A stretch of DNA of 64,000 nt from Diploptera punctata (GCA_030220185.1 JASPKZ010003434.1:186001-250000); one strand, 5' to 3'. Positions 42,028 through 53,604 are shown, numbered from the stretch's first letter. The notes: a model not told the origin generated them from the sequence alone. Translations and numbers: made by a program.

Positions 42028-42817
42028 CAGGCATGAGGAACTGGGGCTCCGGGAGCTCATAACAAATCCTCTCCGCTCATTTGCACTTGCACTGCAGACG
42101 CAGGTATACAGTGATTGATAATACGCAGTGAGAGTCAGTGGCGTACAATTCAGCGTGAGCATGGCAAATTCTAAACACCGATACAATTTTAATACTGACT
42201 GGGAAAATTATTAGTTTTGTATTCAGAATGGCACGGAAGGCTTGGAACTATACAGGTTGTTGTCAATAGACTCGTATCCCAACATGAGAGATTTTGCAGG
42301 CCACATTCTCGCAATGTTTGGTTATACATGCGAACAATTATTTTCGAAGTTGAACCATACCAAATCTAAAATACGCTCCAGAATAAACGATGACACCCTA
42401 GTCTCAGTATTACGCATCTCTAAGAGTACTATCCAGCCTAACATAGACAAATTAGTGTCAAGAAAGAGGCATCAGCGGTCCTCTACGCGCTCTTCAAACG
42501 TTACACGTAATGTACGTAAGAATGGAAGGGATTAGTACAGCTCGAGACCAAGCTCTGTGTGTTTGCGGGGAGACGTGTGGGGAGTGGGAAGAGGTACACT
42601 TCTATGCTTCTCATAGTACTAACAGCTGAGACAGCAAATTCCTTTCAGACACACGGAGCTGGGTCTCGAGCAGTATATATGTTTGAGGTTATAAGGGTGT
42701 ACCGCCACTGATACTGCATGATATGCGAGACGATAATAACAACAGTTACGAGTTCAATGACGGGTGGAATGAGGAAGGATGTCATACTATCCCTCATTCG
42801 GCAGTTCCCCATGCCTG
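42028..42817 (+). mobile_element. hAT element with perfect 8-bp target duplication, internally deleted
   Basis: GTGTAGAG at 42020-42027 and 42818-42825 is the 8-bp hAT signature. TIRs CAGGCATGAGGAACTG and the complement of CAGTTCCCCATGCCTG. A short N-terminal piece (42150, MANSKHRYNFN) is followed after a stop by the C-terminal dimerisation domain (42242-42533: LYRLLSIDSYPNMRDFAGHI, CEQLFSKLNHTKSKIRSRI). The catalytic core has been lost. Confidence 0.92.
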
Positions 42818-43070
42818 GTGTAGAGTGAAGCTGAAGGCTGACGTGTAAAGGTACGTACACACCTGCGCGCCGCAAACACGAACGGCGCGCGCGCCGCACC
42901 ATGTTCGTCAGATTTGGACGGGGTTTTAAGGTGCGCGCGAACGGCGCGCGTCTCTCACCACGATCCACTCATTGTCGGTTTTTTCCACGAACACTTTGAT
43001 GGTTCGCTGTTTAGATTTGGACGGGTACCTGAGAGGTTCGTTGCTTTCGGTGCGCACCTATTATTTGAGT

Positions 43071-43172
43071 ATGGAGTGGTCAGAGGAAAACGTGTTAAAA
43101 CTTGTTGACATTTATAGAAGCAAGCAATTATTGTGGGTTCCACAACATAAGGATCATTTAAAAAATCATTGA
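43071..43172 (+). pseudogene. truncated MADF/Myb-like protein of Harbinger
   Basis: MEWSEENVLKLVDIYRSKQL, then LWVPQHKDHLKNH and stop. The W/F-x-L-I-x-x-Y-R-x-x-x-x-LW pattern is the start of a MADF (Myb/SANT-like) domain, which Harbinger elements encode as the partner of their transposase. Only 33 residues remain. Confidence 0.78.
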
Positions 43173-43840
43173 AAGGAGATGCCTGTTTTTTTTTCAATGA
43201 TATGTGTTTTTTTTTCGTGTGTACTGTAATTGTATAAATAAATTAGAATTATTTAGAAAACATTATTTATTTAAGACGTTCATTTCATAATATTATGTAT
43301 GAAGTATCACAAAACAATACAATATATAAACATATTATTGCTAATTATTTATTATCTCTTCAAAGACCTCAAAGAGCAAGACTGCTCATGTTAAGGGGCA
43401 ATATACAAAAAATAATGGCCATAAAAACAATTAACAATAAAAACAAGAAAACAAATTCAGGCATAAGTTTAAGTAATACAAACTACTATAGATGCACAAT
43501 ATATATATACACATATAAATACAATATTTAAACAGGATAATATTAATAATAATAAAATTAACAAAATTAACTAAGAAAGCAATGAGAAAAAATATTTTTT
43601 AATACAATTAGAAAAATGTTTAACATTCGTGAAATGTTGATATTCAATAGGTAAGTAGTTATTTTAATGGTTGATTAATGCATAACGAATCCCTTTTATA
43701 CCTTTTTTTAGAAACTAGTAATCTTTGTGCAATAAAGTACAACCTCTAGTATAATAATCATGTACATTTTTATTAAAAATTAAGGCCATGTTATGGTGAG
43801 ATAGATTCTTAATAATTTTAAAAACATATATACAAATCAT

Positions 43841-44190
43841 GTCCACCGCTGTAGTCTCGAGGTAGCGTGCTGCCTTGTCACGCAGCGGGGCCCGGGTTCA
43901 ATCCCCGGTCGGGGCAGTTTTTCTGGGTGAGTGGTTTTTATCGGGGTTTTCCTCACCTGTAAGACAAATGTCAGGAAAACTTTAAGGCCCAAACGGTCCC
44001 CGAAATCATATGGCCATCATCATCATCCTTATCATTATCATATCATCATCATCTCATCATCCTTCACCGGTGTGGAAAGCAACGGGAAGCTACCACACCT
44101 ACACAATTCCCTAGTAAAGCTGCAAGCATAGCATGAAAATGCTATGATTTCAGTGAAGGACCTGCCTTCGGGCAGAATTACTATGGATGG
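43841..44190 (+). mobile_element. tRNA-derived SINE, head H1 with tail A, 13-bp target duplication
   Basis: ATATACAAATCAT at 43828-43840 and 44191-44203. Head CCACCGCTGTAGTCTCGAGG, B-box GGTTCAATCCCCGG, middle CTCACCTGTAAGACAAATGT, tail with GGTGTGGAAAGCAACGGGAA and ATGGATGG. It sits inside the Harbinger element, which sits inside the pogo element. Confidence 0.93.
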
Positions 44191-44279
44191 ATATACAAAT
44201 CATATATTTTTTTAAATTCCTTTAATGCTATAATATTTGAAAAAGTATAAATAAAGTTATAAGATGTAATAAGTAATAA

Positions 44280-44375
44280 GCGTGACCAGACGTCCCGATT
44301 TTGGCGGGACAGTCCCGATTTTAACAATTTGTCCCGCGTCCCGCGGCATTTAAAAAAAGTCCCTATTTTTGGGAA
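44280..44375. repeat. GTCCCG-rich repeat fragment
   Basis: CGTGACCAGACGTCCCGATT followed by CGGGACAGTCCCG and GTCCCGCGTCCCGCGG, locally self-complementary. It looks like one end of another transposon or a hairpin-forming repeat. Family unknown. Confidence 0.35.
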
Positions 44376-44883
44376 AGAATGCAGGACAAGCGGGAGAACG
44401 GAAAGGGAATAGACATGGTTGGTTACACGTGCTCTGCAAAATGTCTACTGAAGGTTTGTGGGTTTCCTATGGATCGCAGGAGGTTCGTTGAAATTAATAA
44501 TTTCGACGAACATAACACGCGCCGCGCGCGCGCGCGCGCCGTTCGTGTTCGCGGCGCGCATATGTGTACGTACCTTAACTGATTTTCAAGTAGTAGTGTT
44601 TGGAGTGTTTTTGATAGTTAAACGTGATTTTTCGTACCTGGATACTTTCTTACCTGCTACAAAATACAGTGAAGGTGAGAGAAAATGTTTTATAAAGACA
44701 TAAACTACACATATTTCCCTTACATCTGCTATATAAAAGTTGACTAATTCACTTATGGTTACCCGTATGAGAACGAAACAAAATGACAGCTGGAGGGGTT
44801 AGTTGTGACACAGGTCTGGGGGCAACTTGTGACACTGTCACAATTTACCCCGTACTGACGTTTTAAATTTTTAATTTGCAGAT

Positions 44884-46649
44884 ATGGTTCGAACTTTTAA
44901 AGAAAAACAGAGAGGGGAAATTCTTCTCTAGAAGACTATGAGAGGGCTGCTAAAGAAGTTGAATCTGGAAAATGTAGATTAAGACAAGCACAGGAATGAT
45001 TTAAAGTTAACAGAATCACTACTAAGGTACATGAATAAGAAAAAGAATTCTACTGGAAATAAAATTGAGATGGGGTATCAGAAACCTAGGCAGATTTTCA
45101 CCAATGGACAGGAACATCTTTTGAATGATTATGCACTACGAGCTTCGAAAATATTTTATGGTATTACCCCGTACGAAATGAGATATTAGCATATGAATTT
45201 GCTATTGAAAATAATATTAAGGTTCCTGAAAATTGGATTTCAAACAAAAGCGCAAGCAGTGATTGGTTTTCAGGATTTATGAAACGACATACAAACTTGT
45301 CACGTAGAGTCCCTGAATCAACTAGCTTAAGCCGAAGCACTAGTTTTAATCGACACAACGTCAGCAGTTTCTTTGACAGCTTGGAGGGTGTTCTGGAGAA
45401 ATACAATTTCACCGGAAATAATATTTGGAACACCGATGAGACGGGGACAGGAACCGTACAGAAGCCGTGTAAAATAATTTCTCAGAAAGGAGAAAACCGA
45501 GTGGGTGGAATGACATCTGCCGAAAGAGGAACTAATGTTACCATGGTTTTCGGCGTGAACGCTATTGGCAATTCCATACCCCTATGTTCTTATTTCCGCG
45601 GAAAACATTTAAAAGTTATTTCATATGCGATGGGCCAATAGGTTGTATAGGCCGTTCCAATTCAAGTGGGTGGATGACAGGCCCTGATTGTTTGGCCTAT
45701 ATGCAGCATTTCTCTCGAAATGTGCGCTGTTCCATATCCTCTCCTGTTTTAGTTTTACTGGACAATCACATTTCACATTTGAACATTGATGTATTGGACT
45801 TTTGTAAAGCTAATGGAATTGTCCTGCATTCCTTTCCTCCCCACACCACAAACCATCTCCAACATTCGGATGTTTCTGTTTTCGGTCCTTTAAAAAATCT
45901 ATAATAAAGCTTCTTGTGATTGAATGAAATCGCACCCTGGGGAGACGATATCAATCTACGACATCCCTGGGATTGTCAAGACTGCCTTACCGAATACTGC
46001 AACACAAAAAATATTAAGGCAGGTTTTCGTGCTTGCGGTATTTGGGAGTTCAATATGAATATCTTTACAGATGAAGATTTTCTATATTCTTCGGTCACCG
46101 ATCGTCCGTTAGAACTTTCTAGGCCTGGAGAAATTTCAGAATCTCAATTTTAAATTAGAACACCCAGAAAGGATGAGGAAACACAAATTACAACACCTGC
46201 GCGCAGCAATGTTGCTTCCACTAGTGACGTTGTAACGACTCCAGACGACCTGCGTCCACTGCCAAAAGCAGGAAAACGAAAAAATAAGAATAGTCGAAGA
46301 ACCCGCAAGGCAGCTGTTTTAACAGATACACCTGTAAAAGAAGCTCTCAGGGAAGAACAAATGCACAGAGAGAAAACAAATCCAGGGAAATGGCAAAAAA
46401 AAAAAACTTTACTCCAACAAACAATACAAAGAAAATAAGAAGAAAAACACGCAGAGCAGTGACACAGAGACCGAAGATGATTGTCTATGTTTAGTATGTC
46501 TAAAATCATATAAAGAATCATCAAGTGGAAAAGAATGGATGCAGTGCAGAGAGTGTGAAAATTGGGCTCATGTCAAATGCACAGACAACGATCCGTTTTT
46601 TGTGTGCATTAATTGTCATTCTGATATCGAACAAGAAATGGAAGATTAG
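44884..46649 (+). pseudogene. pogo-like transposase with C-terminal PHD-type finger
   Basis: The start MVRTFKEKQRG leads an HTH/CENP-B region in broken frames (GRQIFTNGQEHLLNDYALRA-like, near 45090). The DDE core follows: NIWNTDETG (first Asp, 45424), then VLLDNHISHLN (second Asp, about 45755) and the third acidic position in DVSVFGPLKN. 45920-46153 continues the core end (FRACGIWEFNMNIF). The last part (46472-46649) encodes CLVC, QCREC, WAH, KC and CINC, a C4HC3 pattern. At least five frameshifts or stops. The two nested insertions lie 5' of the gene. Confidence 0.87.
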
Positions 46650-47148
46650 ATTTTAACAGAGAAGCAAAGGCAAAATCTCCAGGAGTTTCTACAAAATAAT
46701 TATTTATAATAACTGGAATAGATTTTCTTTTTCATTTAATGTCAAATTTTGTTTATTGTTGTGAGAGAATTTGCCAGGTATTGTTGTGAGAAAATTTGCT
46801 AATTTTGTAACAATGACTTTATAATTTATAATTCTGCAATAAAATAATGCTTAACTCATATTTAATATAGCTTATTGAAATATTTTAAATAAAAAAAGTG
46901 CTATATCACAACTTGCCTCACATATGTAACAACTTGCCCCAGAGTGGGGTAAGTTGCGACACAATGCAGAGTTTAGAAAAATATATTGTATTATCAAATC
47001 GCGAAGTACAATCTGGTTCTTCGATTAATATTACATAATGTAAACAAAGCTGAACATATACAGAAATTACCATTACAAAAAAACTTAATCGATTTCCTAG
47101 AAAAATCATTTAACTTAAAAGTGGAACAACGTGCCCCGGCCTACCCTA

Positions 47149-47975
47149 TATTTAACTTTTTTCGATATTTTCAGTTTGAGCAGATTTGTTTATATAGTAC
47201 AGTTCTCTCCCTCCATTTCTTAAATGTACTTTTTTGTTTATATCAAAGCAGAATTTGCAGTGAAATAAATAGGTTTGAAACTTGGTTATAGTGTCTGAAA
47301 TGCCTAGTTTTACTAAATGTGCTCCTGATTTATTAAATGTTGACGTTATTTTAGGTACACAAATTTACAATAGTTAATGCTTCAAGTCCGATTCCAAAGT
47401 AAATGGATATTTACAAATTTAATTAAATGATGTAATTATTTACTTGTCAACCAACGATATTATATAGGCTAATATAGATTTCTTCATCGTTATTATTAAA
47501 CCTGTAAGAATGTTTTTATTTTTTATGTTCGGCATGTTCATTCACATATTTCATTAAGTTATCTCTATTATTGGGAATCTGTTTAATTTTTTAGTGTAAA
47601 TGTTTATGCAATTTCATACAGAAATATCACAACTAGATGAATAATTTTAAAATATTGTCTCTTTTCCTTTCCTCTTTCTTGTTTATTTACTAAATTCTCT
47701 ATCGCGCTTCTATATGTACATTCTAATCCTACACACTAACTTATTTTCATAATCTAAATGAAATTAGTTTTTTACTCATACAATTACTGTCCTGAGCACT
47801 GCAACTTAGAACGCTATCCCAGTACAGTGTTACGAAAGTTGTAGGTTATTCTACCACCAATACAGCATATAGGCCTATATTGCTCTTAATTGAATGTAGG
47901 TTGAAGCAAGGCAAAATGGAGTCTGAAGCCTTATTTCTCATTATTCAATGTTGTACAGGGGTCCTCATCTAGGGG
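47149..47975. other. unannotated intron DNA
   Basis: AT-rich, no gene or repeat recognised. Confidence 0.4.
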
Positions 47976-47979
47976 ATAT

Positions 47980-48375
47980 GTGGATGGCGACCACAAGGTG
48001 CCCAAGCTGTGCAAAACATTTATTCCACTTGTGTTTTGCACTCTTTTAACTTTACTATCTAACCTCTCTTGGTTAACTCTTGTTTTTTCGACCCCAACGC
48101 TATTAGGGCATCCGAGGGCTAGGGAGTCCTTCCTTTTTTTCCATTTCGTCTTTCCTTTATTTTCTTTTCTTCTCCAGAAAAGCCTGACCAGAGGCTATAA
48201 GATGGCAGCCCCATCACTGGTCTTGCCTTCCTTTGGCCAGCAACCAATCGAAGGGACTATTATTATGCTTTCAAATCTTATACGAGAATTTCCCATAAGG
48301 GAAAATTTTCTATAGGATCGTAACAGGCCTTGGCCTAATACTTGGAAGGAAGAAGAAGAAGAAGAAGAAGAAGAA
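47980..48375 (+). mobile_element. probable LINE or SINE 3' end with GAA tail
   Basis: Ends GGCCTAATACTTGGAAGG followed by (GAA)n at 48349-48375. The 3' terminus resembles that of the minus-strand LINE at 11521 (GGCCTAATACTTGAAAGG). The 111-codon frame inside has no homology that I recognise. Confidence 0.5.
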
Positions 48376-48519
48376 GGTTTAATTTTTGCCTAAAAATAAT
48401 AATCCCAGCTATAACAAGAATAACAATATTAATATACACATTTTACGTGACCTCTATAAATAGGCCTATAGGAGTTTCATCTGATTCCTCGACCCAACAC
48501 TGAGTTGGACTCGAGTTGA

Positions 48520-49490
48520 GGATATATATTTTTTTTTTTTCCAACTAGGCTAAACATAAAAACATTAAATTTATTTAGGCGTAGTAGCGCACGACAGGTA
48601 TTAGCTAGTATTTTAATAAAGATAACATATCATTATATTAATGATTATAGGCCTATATAATATTATATATATAAATTGATTGGTTTATCTTCGATCCTAT
48701 TTAATACGGTAAAAAGAACCAAATCAAGTGGCTCGCAAATCAATTCACCTTAACGACAGTGACCCTTGGACACACCTGTTCTAATTCTACATAGTAACTT
48801 TGTATTATCTTTTAAATGCAACTAACTTACCTTGTGTTTTAGGAAAATTTTATACACAATATTTTTAATTCACAACTTAATTGGCTGTGAAACAAAATAT
48901 TTTTATTTGTTTTTATGGTATTCCCGGTTTTCCCGATGTAAAAGATCGCGATATTGTAATTATTTTTATAGCAAAACAAATTTTGAAATATTATTCATGC
49001 CGTAACCACGTAACCGTAATGCTATTGTTGAACCGCGACGTTCAAATGTCGTAGCTTATTGTATTGAGAAGGCCGATTGAGCTTTCGTCATTATTATGCT
49101 TCTAAAGAAAGAGATTAAGTGTGTCTATATGTTATGGAGTTTCCATACAAATGAGTTTATAGTAATGCCGGTAGCAACGAAACATTATTGTATTTTAGTT
49201 ATGAACGTTTTTACACAATTAATTATTAAGAATTTTACGATTTACTCGAAATGATACAAAAATATTAGTGACTTTTGTCGGTTCATATCAAAGAATCTTA
49301 GGCGAATAAAAAAAGACCGGTTATGGAGGAGGAATATAATATAATCTGCTCGGAGACAAGTTACATCAGCGCCCCTAGCGTTAAAGAAACTTAATGAGTG
49401 TTTTATCTTTAGGATTTGCTGGATTCTTTTCTTGTATTAAGCCAACCAATTTTAGGAAGGGTACCCACGGTGTCGGACGAAAAATATAAC
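48520..49490. other. intron DNA with a short remnant of the ACTAGCTAATACC repeat
   Basis: 48575-48615 (GGCGTAGTAGCGCACGACAG, ATTAGCTAGT) is the complement of the start of the 24628 element. The rest is unassigned. Confidence 0.5.
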
Positions 49491-49502
49491 ATTATCAGTT
49501 GT

Positions 49503-49902
49503 AGTCCACCGCTGTGGTCTCGGGGTAGCGTGCTGCCTTGTCACGCAGCGGCCCCGGGTTCGATTCCCGGTCGGGACAGTTTTTCTGGGTGAGGTTTTTA
49601 TCGGGGTTTTTCCTCACCTGTAAGACAAATGTCAGGAAAACTTTAAGGCCCAAACGGTCCCCGAAATCATATGGCCATCGCAATCATCATCATTCATATT
49701 CATCTTAGGTTAAGCTTAGGATTAGAGACTCTCCTGGCGCACCATTATCATCATCATCATAACCCATCATATCATCGGGGCAACGTAACCCCGCCTTCAA
49801 GGCGCCCCAACCTCAGAAGTGGGTTACAAGCACGCCATGCCAGGAGAGAAACCAGGAATGTCGAAAGACAAACCTGGGGCATTTGAAAAAAAAAAAAAAA
49901 AC
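49503..49902 (+). mobile_element. tRNA-derived SINE, head H1 with tail B, 9-bp target duplication
   Basis: ATCAGTTGT at 49494-49502 and 49903-49911. Head CCACCGCTGTGGTCTCGGGG, B-box GGTTCGATTCCCGG, shared middle block, tail B (TCCTGGCGCACCATTATCA, CCCCGCCTTCAAGGCGCCCC, CCATGCCAGGAGAGAA) and a 16-nt A tail. Best preserved H1-B copy. Confidence 0.92.
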
Positions 49903-50149
49903 ATCAGTTGTCAAATTTCTAGGATTTAATTAATCTACACATTTTTCATTGAAAGTGAAATTATTTTTGCTATATATCCAACATTTTGTACGGTTCATAG
50001 TTTAACATTGAATTTGTTTCGTGTTTAGAAAACTACAATGAAGACCATAGGCCCTGTTTATCAAACACCATAACATACAAGGAGCCGTCTTAAAATGGTT
50101 AATAATTAATTGGCAATAGACATGGAAATACAGTTTAGTTTACTATTCG

Positions 50150-50292
50150 AACATTCATCCATCCATAGTAATTCTGCCCGAAGGCAGGTCCTTCACTGCA
50201 ATCATAGCATTTTCATGCTATGCTTGCAGCTTTACTAGGGAATTGTAGGTGTGGTAGCTTCCCGTTGCTTTCTACACCGGTGAAGGGTGATG
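50150..50292 (-). mobile_element. SINE tail A only (5'-truncated)
   Basis: Complement of the ACCGGTGTAGAAAGCAACGG to ATGGATGG segment of the H1-A SINE. No tRNA-like head. Confidence 0.85.
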
Positions 50293-51207
50293 ATGGTGAT
50301 AACATAATTCAGTGAACAAATTGTTCAAAATAATGTGTATGTGGAAATAAGTATCACATTTCTTCTTTAATTCTTATCCTTATTTTGACATTGTATTTTA
50401 TAAGATACAGTGGTTTAATTGGTTTAAATTGATAATAAATAGTGGAAAAGTGAAAAAGTGAATCAGTAAGAATTACCTAAATTTGTATAAAATTATACAA
50501 GAATATACACAAAATAAGTTTTATTTAGGCACGATATTTTTCACTCCTGTCCGACGCATTTAAATAAGCTGGCATGTGAAATTTAATTAAGGGTTAACCA
50601 CTCCCTTTTTATATACTACCTTTAGGTTTCCTATGCCACCCGGACATGAACTGTCGGTAGAGCATGTTTAAATTTTGGAACATACACATAATAAATCCGG
50701 GGCCACCTCCGAGACAGCACTAGACTCGCCTTTCAACCACACATTTATACCAAAAAAGGCGAATATGACAATGAATTATGATGGCCAGATAGTGTTTTGG
50801 TACTAAAATTTGTCTTACAGATGAGGAAAATTCTCGCGATCGTGGATCGAATACGGGCGAATTCCACGTAAAATTTGACATAATAGGCTACATGAAAATT
50901 AAAGTTTATTTTCTTCCCAAAGTGGTGTATGGATTATTATAAAATTTCCAAGAGCTAACATCCCAAAATATTGAAGAATACGAAAAAACAACATACGTAA
51001 CAAAGAACTTATATATTTTAATTATATATCCCACACCATGCAGAAGCGTTGTTACATCAGTTACACTCAAATCCCTATTCGGGACGTACAGGAGCAAACT
51101 ACTATTACCACTAGGGCTATATTTACGTGGAAGTAACTCAACGGAATGTGGTATAGGCCTATTACACTAGGCAACAGAGCGTACCATGCACTTCTCGGAT
51201 CCAAGAT
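50293..51207. other. unannotated intron DNA
   Basis: No gene recognised. A stretch at 50805-50850 (TGTCTTACAGATGAGGAAAA, GGATCGAATACGGGCGA) is a weak relic of the H1 SINE middle block in antisense. Confidence 0.4.
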
Positions 51208-51374
51208 TACTAAAGTTTGATGATATTGCAGTAGATTTCCGGGCTGTTGGCCGTGGTCTTGAGGCTTAGGGGAACTACAAGTCTCAAGACCACGGCCAAC
51301 AGCCCGGAAATCTACTGCAAGATCATCATAGTAACTCCGGCCGTGAAAGCCTAAGTCAATATACTAAAGTTTGA
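51208..51374. mobile_element. 141-bp snap-back insertion with 13-bp target duplication
   Basis: TACTAAAGTTTGA at 51208-51220 and 51362-51374. Arms 51218-51263 and 51283-51328 (46 bp, one mismatch) contain TTTCCGGGCTGTTGGCCGTG. A 19-bp spacer and a 33-bp single-copy tail (CTCCGGCCGTGAAAGCC) follow. The architecture resembles the PLE units but no coding part remains. Confidence 0.82.
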
Positions 51375-51399
51375 ATATACCGAACGATCCGTGTTGGCT

Positions 51400-51690
51400 T
51401 AAGCCTATGAAACTTGGCCTTGAAAAGTGCGAAATACCATAAGTATTTGTTTTCGAAAGGAAAATGTTTGAGAGAATTTTCGAGGCAGCAGAAGTTGGAG
51501 ATCGAGCTTGGATAATGAATCGAATAATATATATATATATTCTTAATTTCATAAGGGTACAAAGATTAATTTGGTTTGCCCATGTACGCAGGATGTGTGA
51601 TAAAAGACTTCTATTGTTAAAAAAATTCCAGTGAAACCTTTAACAACTAGACTCCAAGTCAGACCTAAAATTAGATGTGATGACGCTGTG
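51400..51690 (+). mobile_element. LINE 3' fragment
   Basis: RLIWFAHVRRMCDKR on the + strand near 51565-51610 is the C-terminal LINE block. It is followed by arginine-poor decayed sequence. Confidence 0.5.
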
Positions 51691-51709
51691 TTACAAGACT
51701 GAATAATCT

Positions 51710-52215
51710 TTATGCATCAAAATTCAGCCTGCACATGTTAGTGACTAAACCCCTCAACCGATCTTCATGAAAATTTGTACATACACATTTTCAAGTACAC
51801 CGAGTTTTTTAGCCGCTATCAATAATGATCTAAAACTAGTAGGTGTAGGAGTTCGTGCGAAACGAAAATTAAAAAGTAGCTCTAGCGGTCGCAAATTTTT
51901 ATTTTTCACAAGGAAACTCAGCATATGATATTAAAATAAATCGAGATAATTATTAACCAAAACTTAGCGAAATCCGATCGTTTTAATTGGGGGTTTACAT
52001 GAAATCCGAAAATAAGAATTGACTTTAGCAAACCGCCATATTTGGTTCATCAAAACGTATAACTTTGTGTAGGGCCTATACACATTTTCAGGTACGGCGA
52101 GTGTTTAGCTGCTATTATGCTCTAAAGAAGGTGTAGGAGTTTACGTGATACGAAAATTTAAAAAAAAAACATATTTTATTTATTTACGCGTAGCAGCGCA
52201 CTCTGACCTTAGCTA
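51710..52215 (-). repeat. copy of the ACTAGCTAATACC repeat family
   Basis: Right end GCGTAGCAGCGCACTCTGAC, CTTAGCTAGT is the complement of the start of the 24628 element. The interior has TGAAAATTTGTACATACACA and a related second copy near 52075, so it also has internal duplication. Confidence 0.55.
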
Positions 52216-52419
52216 GTCGAATATAAAAAAAATTATTAGTTATGTCAGTGATAGGAAGCGTTGTAAATAAATCTTTAAGAAGACCTGAGTATTCAACTAA
52301 ATGAAGCTGTAGTGTCTAATAACAAGTATATTTATTACTGTATTCTAATGTAAACTATTTCTGCAGTCTATATAATGAACTTACCTAACTTCCATATCTC
52401 GTAACATAAGAATAGTAAT

Positions 52420-52812
52420 TAACTCATATAGAACTTGACAGTTCATGACCACGCCAACACAAGCACTCCATGTATCGCTATCCTGAACTAATATTTTCCA
52501 ATCGCTCACGGCACTACAGAAACCGACATAATGGAATGGTAATTATCCATCCGAAATTTTTAACCATTCGATCGTTGCTACGTTACATACAATCGAATCC
52601 AATATTACATCATCAGTCGGCGATCAAAATCCCGTAACTCCATATAAGAGTAAAATTTCGATGTTTGCATTATTCGATATATAAAGTCATCGTGCCACAT
52701 GTCCTGCTCAATGCAAGCTACGAGACTTAATTTTTCTTATTATATCTGGTTTCCCATAAAGATGTAGGCCTATGGTGAGCTTATGTCCACGCGGCCATTT
52801 ACCTATGGGTTA
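52420..52812 (-). mobile_element. RTE 3' fragment, diverged and interrupted
   Basis: 52433-52510 (GTTCATGACCACG, CTATCCTGAACTAATATTTT) and 52690-52800 (CACATGTCCTGCTCAATGCA, TTATTATATCTGGTTTCC) are RTE 3' blocks on the minus strand, separated by unrelated sequence. Confidence 0.68.
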
Positions 52813-53346
52813 GTTCGTTAGTTAATTATTATAAAATAACTTGGATAATGTAAATATAGGCCTATAATATTAAATAGTGATACGTGCAAGTGGTGTTGCA
52901 CAATTTTCTTTTTTGTGGAAACTGCGCTATAAATTGTTTTTCTCCAATATATTAATAATCATACAATCATTAATTTGTTAAGAATAGTGGAGTTGTCCAA
53001 ATAGAACAAATATTTTTTTTAGATACATGATTTGTGCCAGCCATTTTCCAACTGATAATACAACATATGAAACATTTAACACATGGAAAGGAGTGTGTTA
53101 ATTAAGCATCCACTACAATACATTATTAAAAATATGAAACAGATTTTTTGTTACTTTATATGTTAAAACAATATAACAATTTGTTTAATTTCAACATTTG
53201 TTGGTGAAGCTATTACAGTTTTTGTCATCTCCTTAGTGAGTATTCCACTTAAAAGTATCCATTTTATATCTTCTTCTACTACTGCTTCATGAAATTAGGT
53301 CTTAGGCCTATGACCTGTTTTCACACCAAGTGGGATTTAATGAATT

Positions 53347-53348
<2 letters not shown>
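52813..53348. other. unannotated intron DNA
   Basis: No gene or repeat recognised. Confidence 0.4.

Positions 53349-53421
<73 letters not shown>
53349..53421. repeat. (AT)n(GT)n microsatellite
   Basis: About 14 AT units followed by about 21 GT units. Confidence 0.95.
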
Positions 53422-53422
<1 letters not shown>

Positions 53423-53604
53423 TTGGAATTTCTTGTAGTGTTCTGTGTGGTTATTAATTTATTTTTCAGTTAAATTGGGGTAGATTTTGATATTGTATTA
53501 AAAATTAAATTTTAAACTTATTTTGTTCCTTTACAAAATTGGTTCCTTTGACTTGGGATGAAATTAAAGAACTTAAATATTTTACATAGTTTTATATGTA
53601 GCGC

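Larger units (their letters stand above)
42849..44575 (+). mobile_element. PIF/Harbinger-type element with GC-rich TIRs
   Basis: AGGTACGTACACACCTGCGC at the left is mirrored at the right (GCGCATATGTGTACGTACCT), continuing through CGCCGCAAACACGAACGGCG. TAA occurs at 42846-42848 and 44576-44578, the 3-bp TWA duplication of Harbinger. It contains a MADF-domain start but no DDE transposase. Confidence 0.88.
41935..47146 (+). mobile_element. pogo-like DNA transposon hosting nested insertions
   Basis: TIRs GGGTAGGACGGGGCATGTT and the complement of AACGTGCCCCGGCCTACCC, flanked by TA at 41933-41934 and 47147-47148. Subterminal GTGACA/TGTCAC motifs recur (41972, 44797-44845, 46950). Removing the hAT and Harbinger insertions with their duplications leaves about 2.7 kb, a normal length. 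Confidence 0.9.

Noticed and set aside
44280..44375. GTCCCG-rich block as a regulatory site of a gene
   Set aside because: It lies inside a Harbinger element with no gene nearby; repeat origin is more likely.
47980..48315. 111-codon frame as a novel host exon
   Set aside because: It is directly followed by a LINE-type terminus and GAA tail, without splice sites or similarity.
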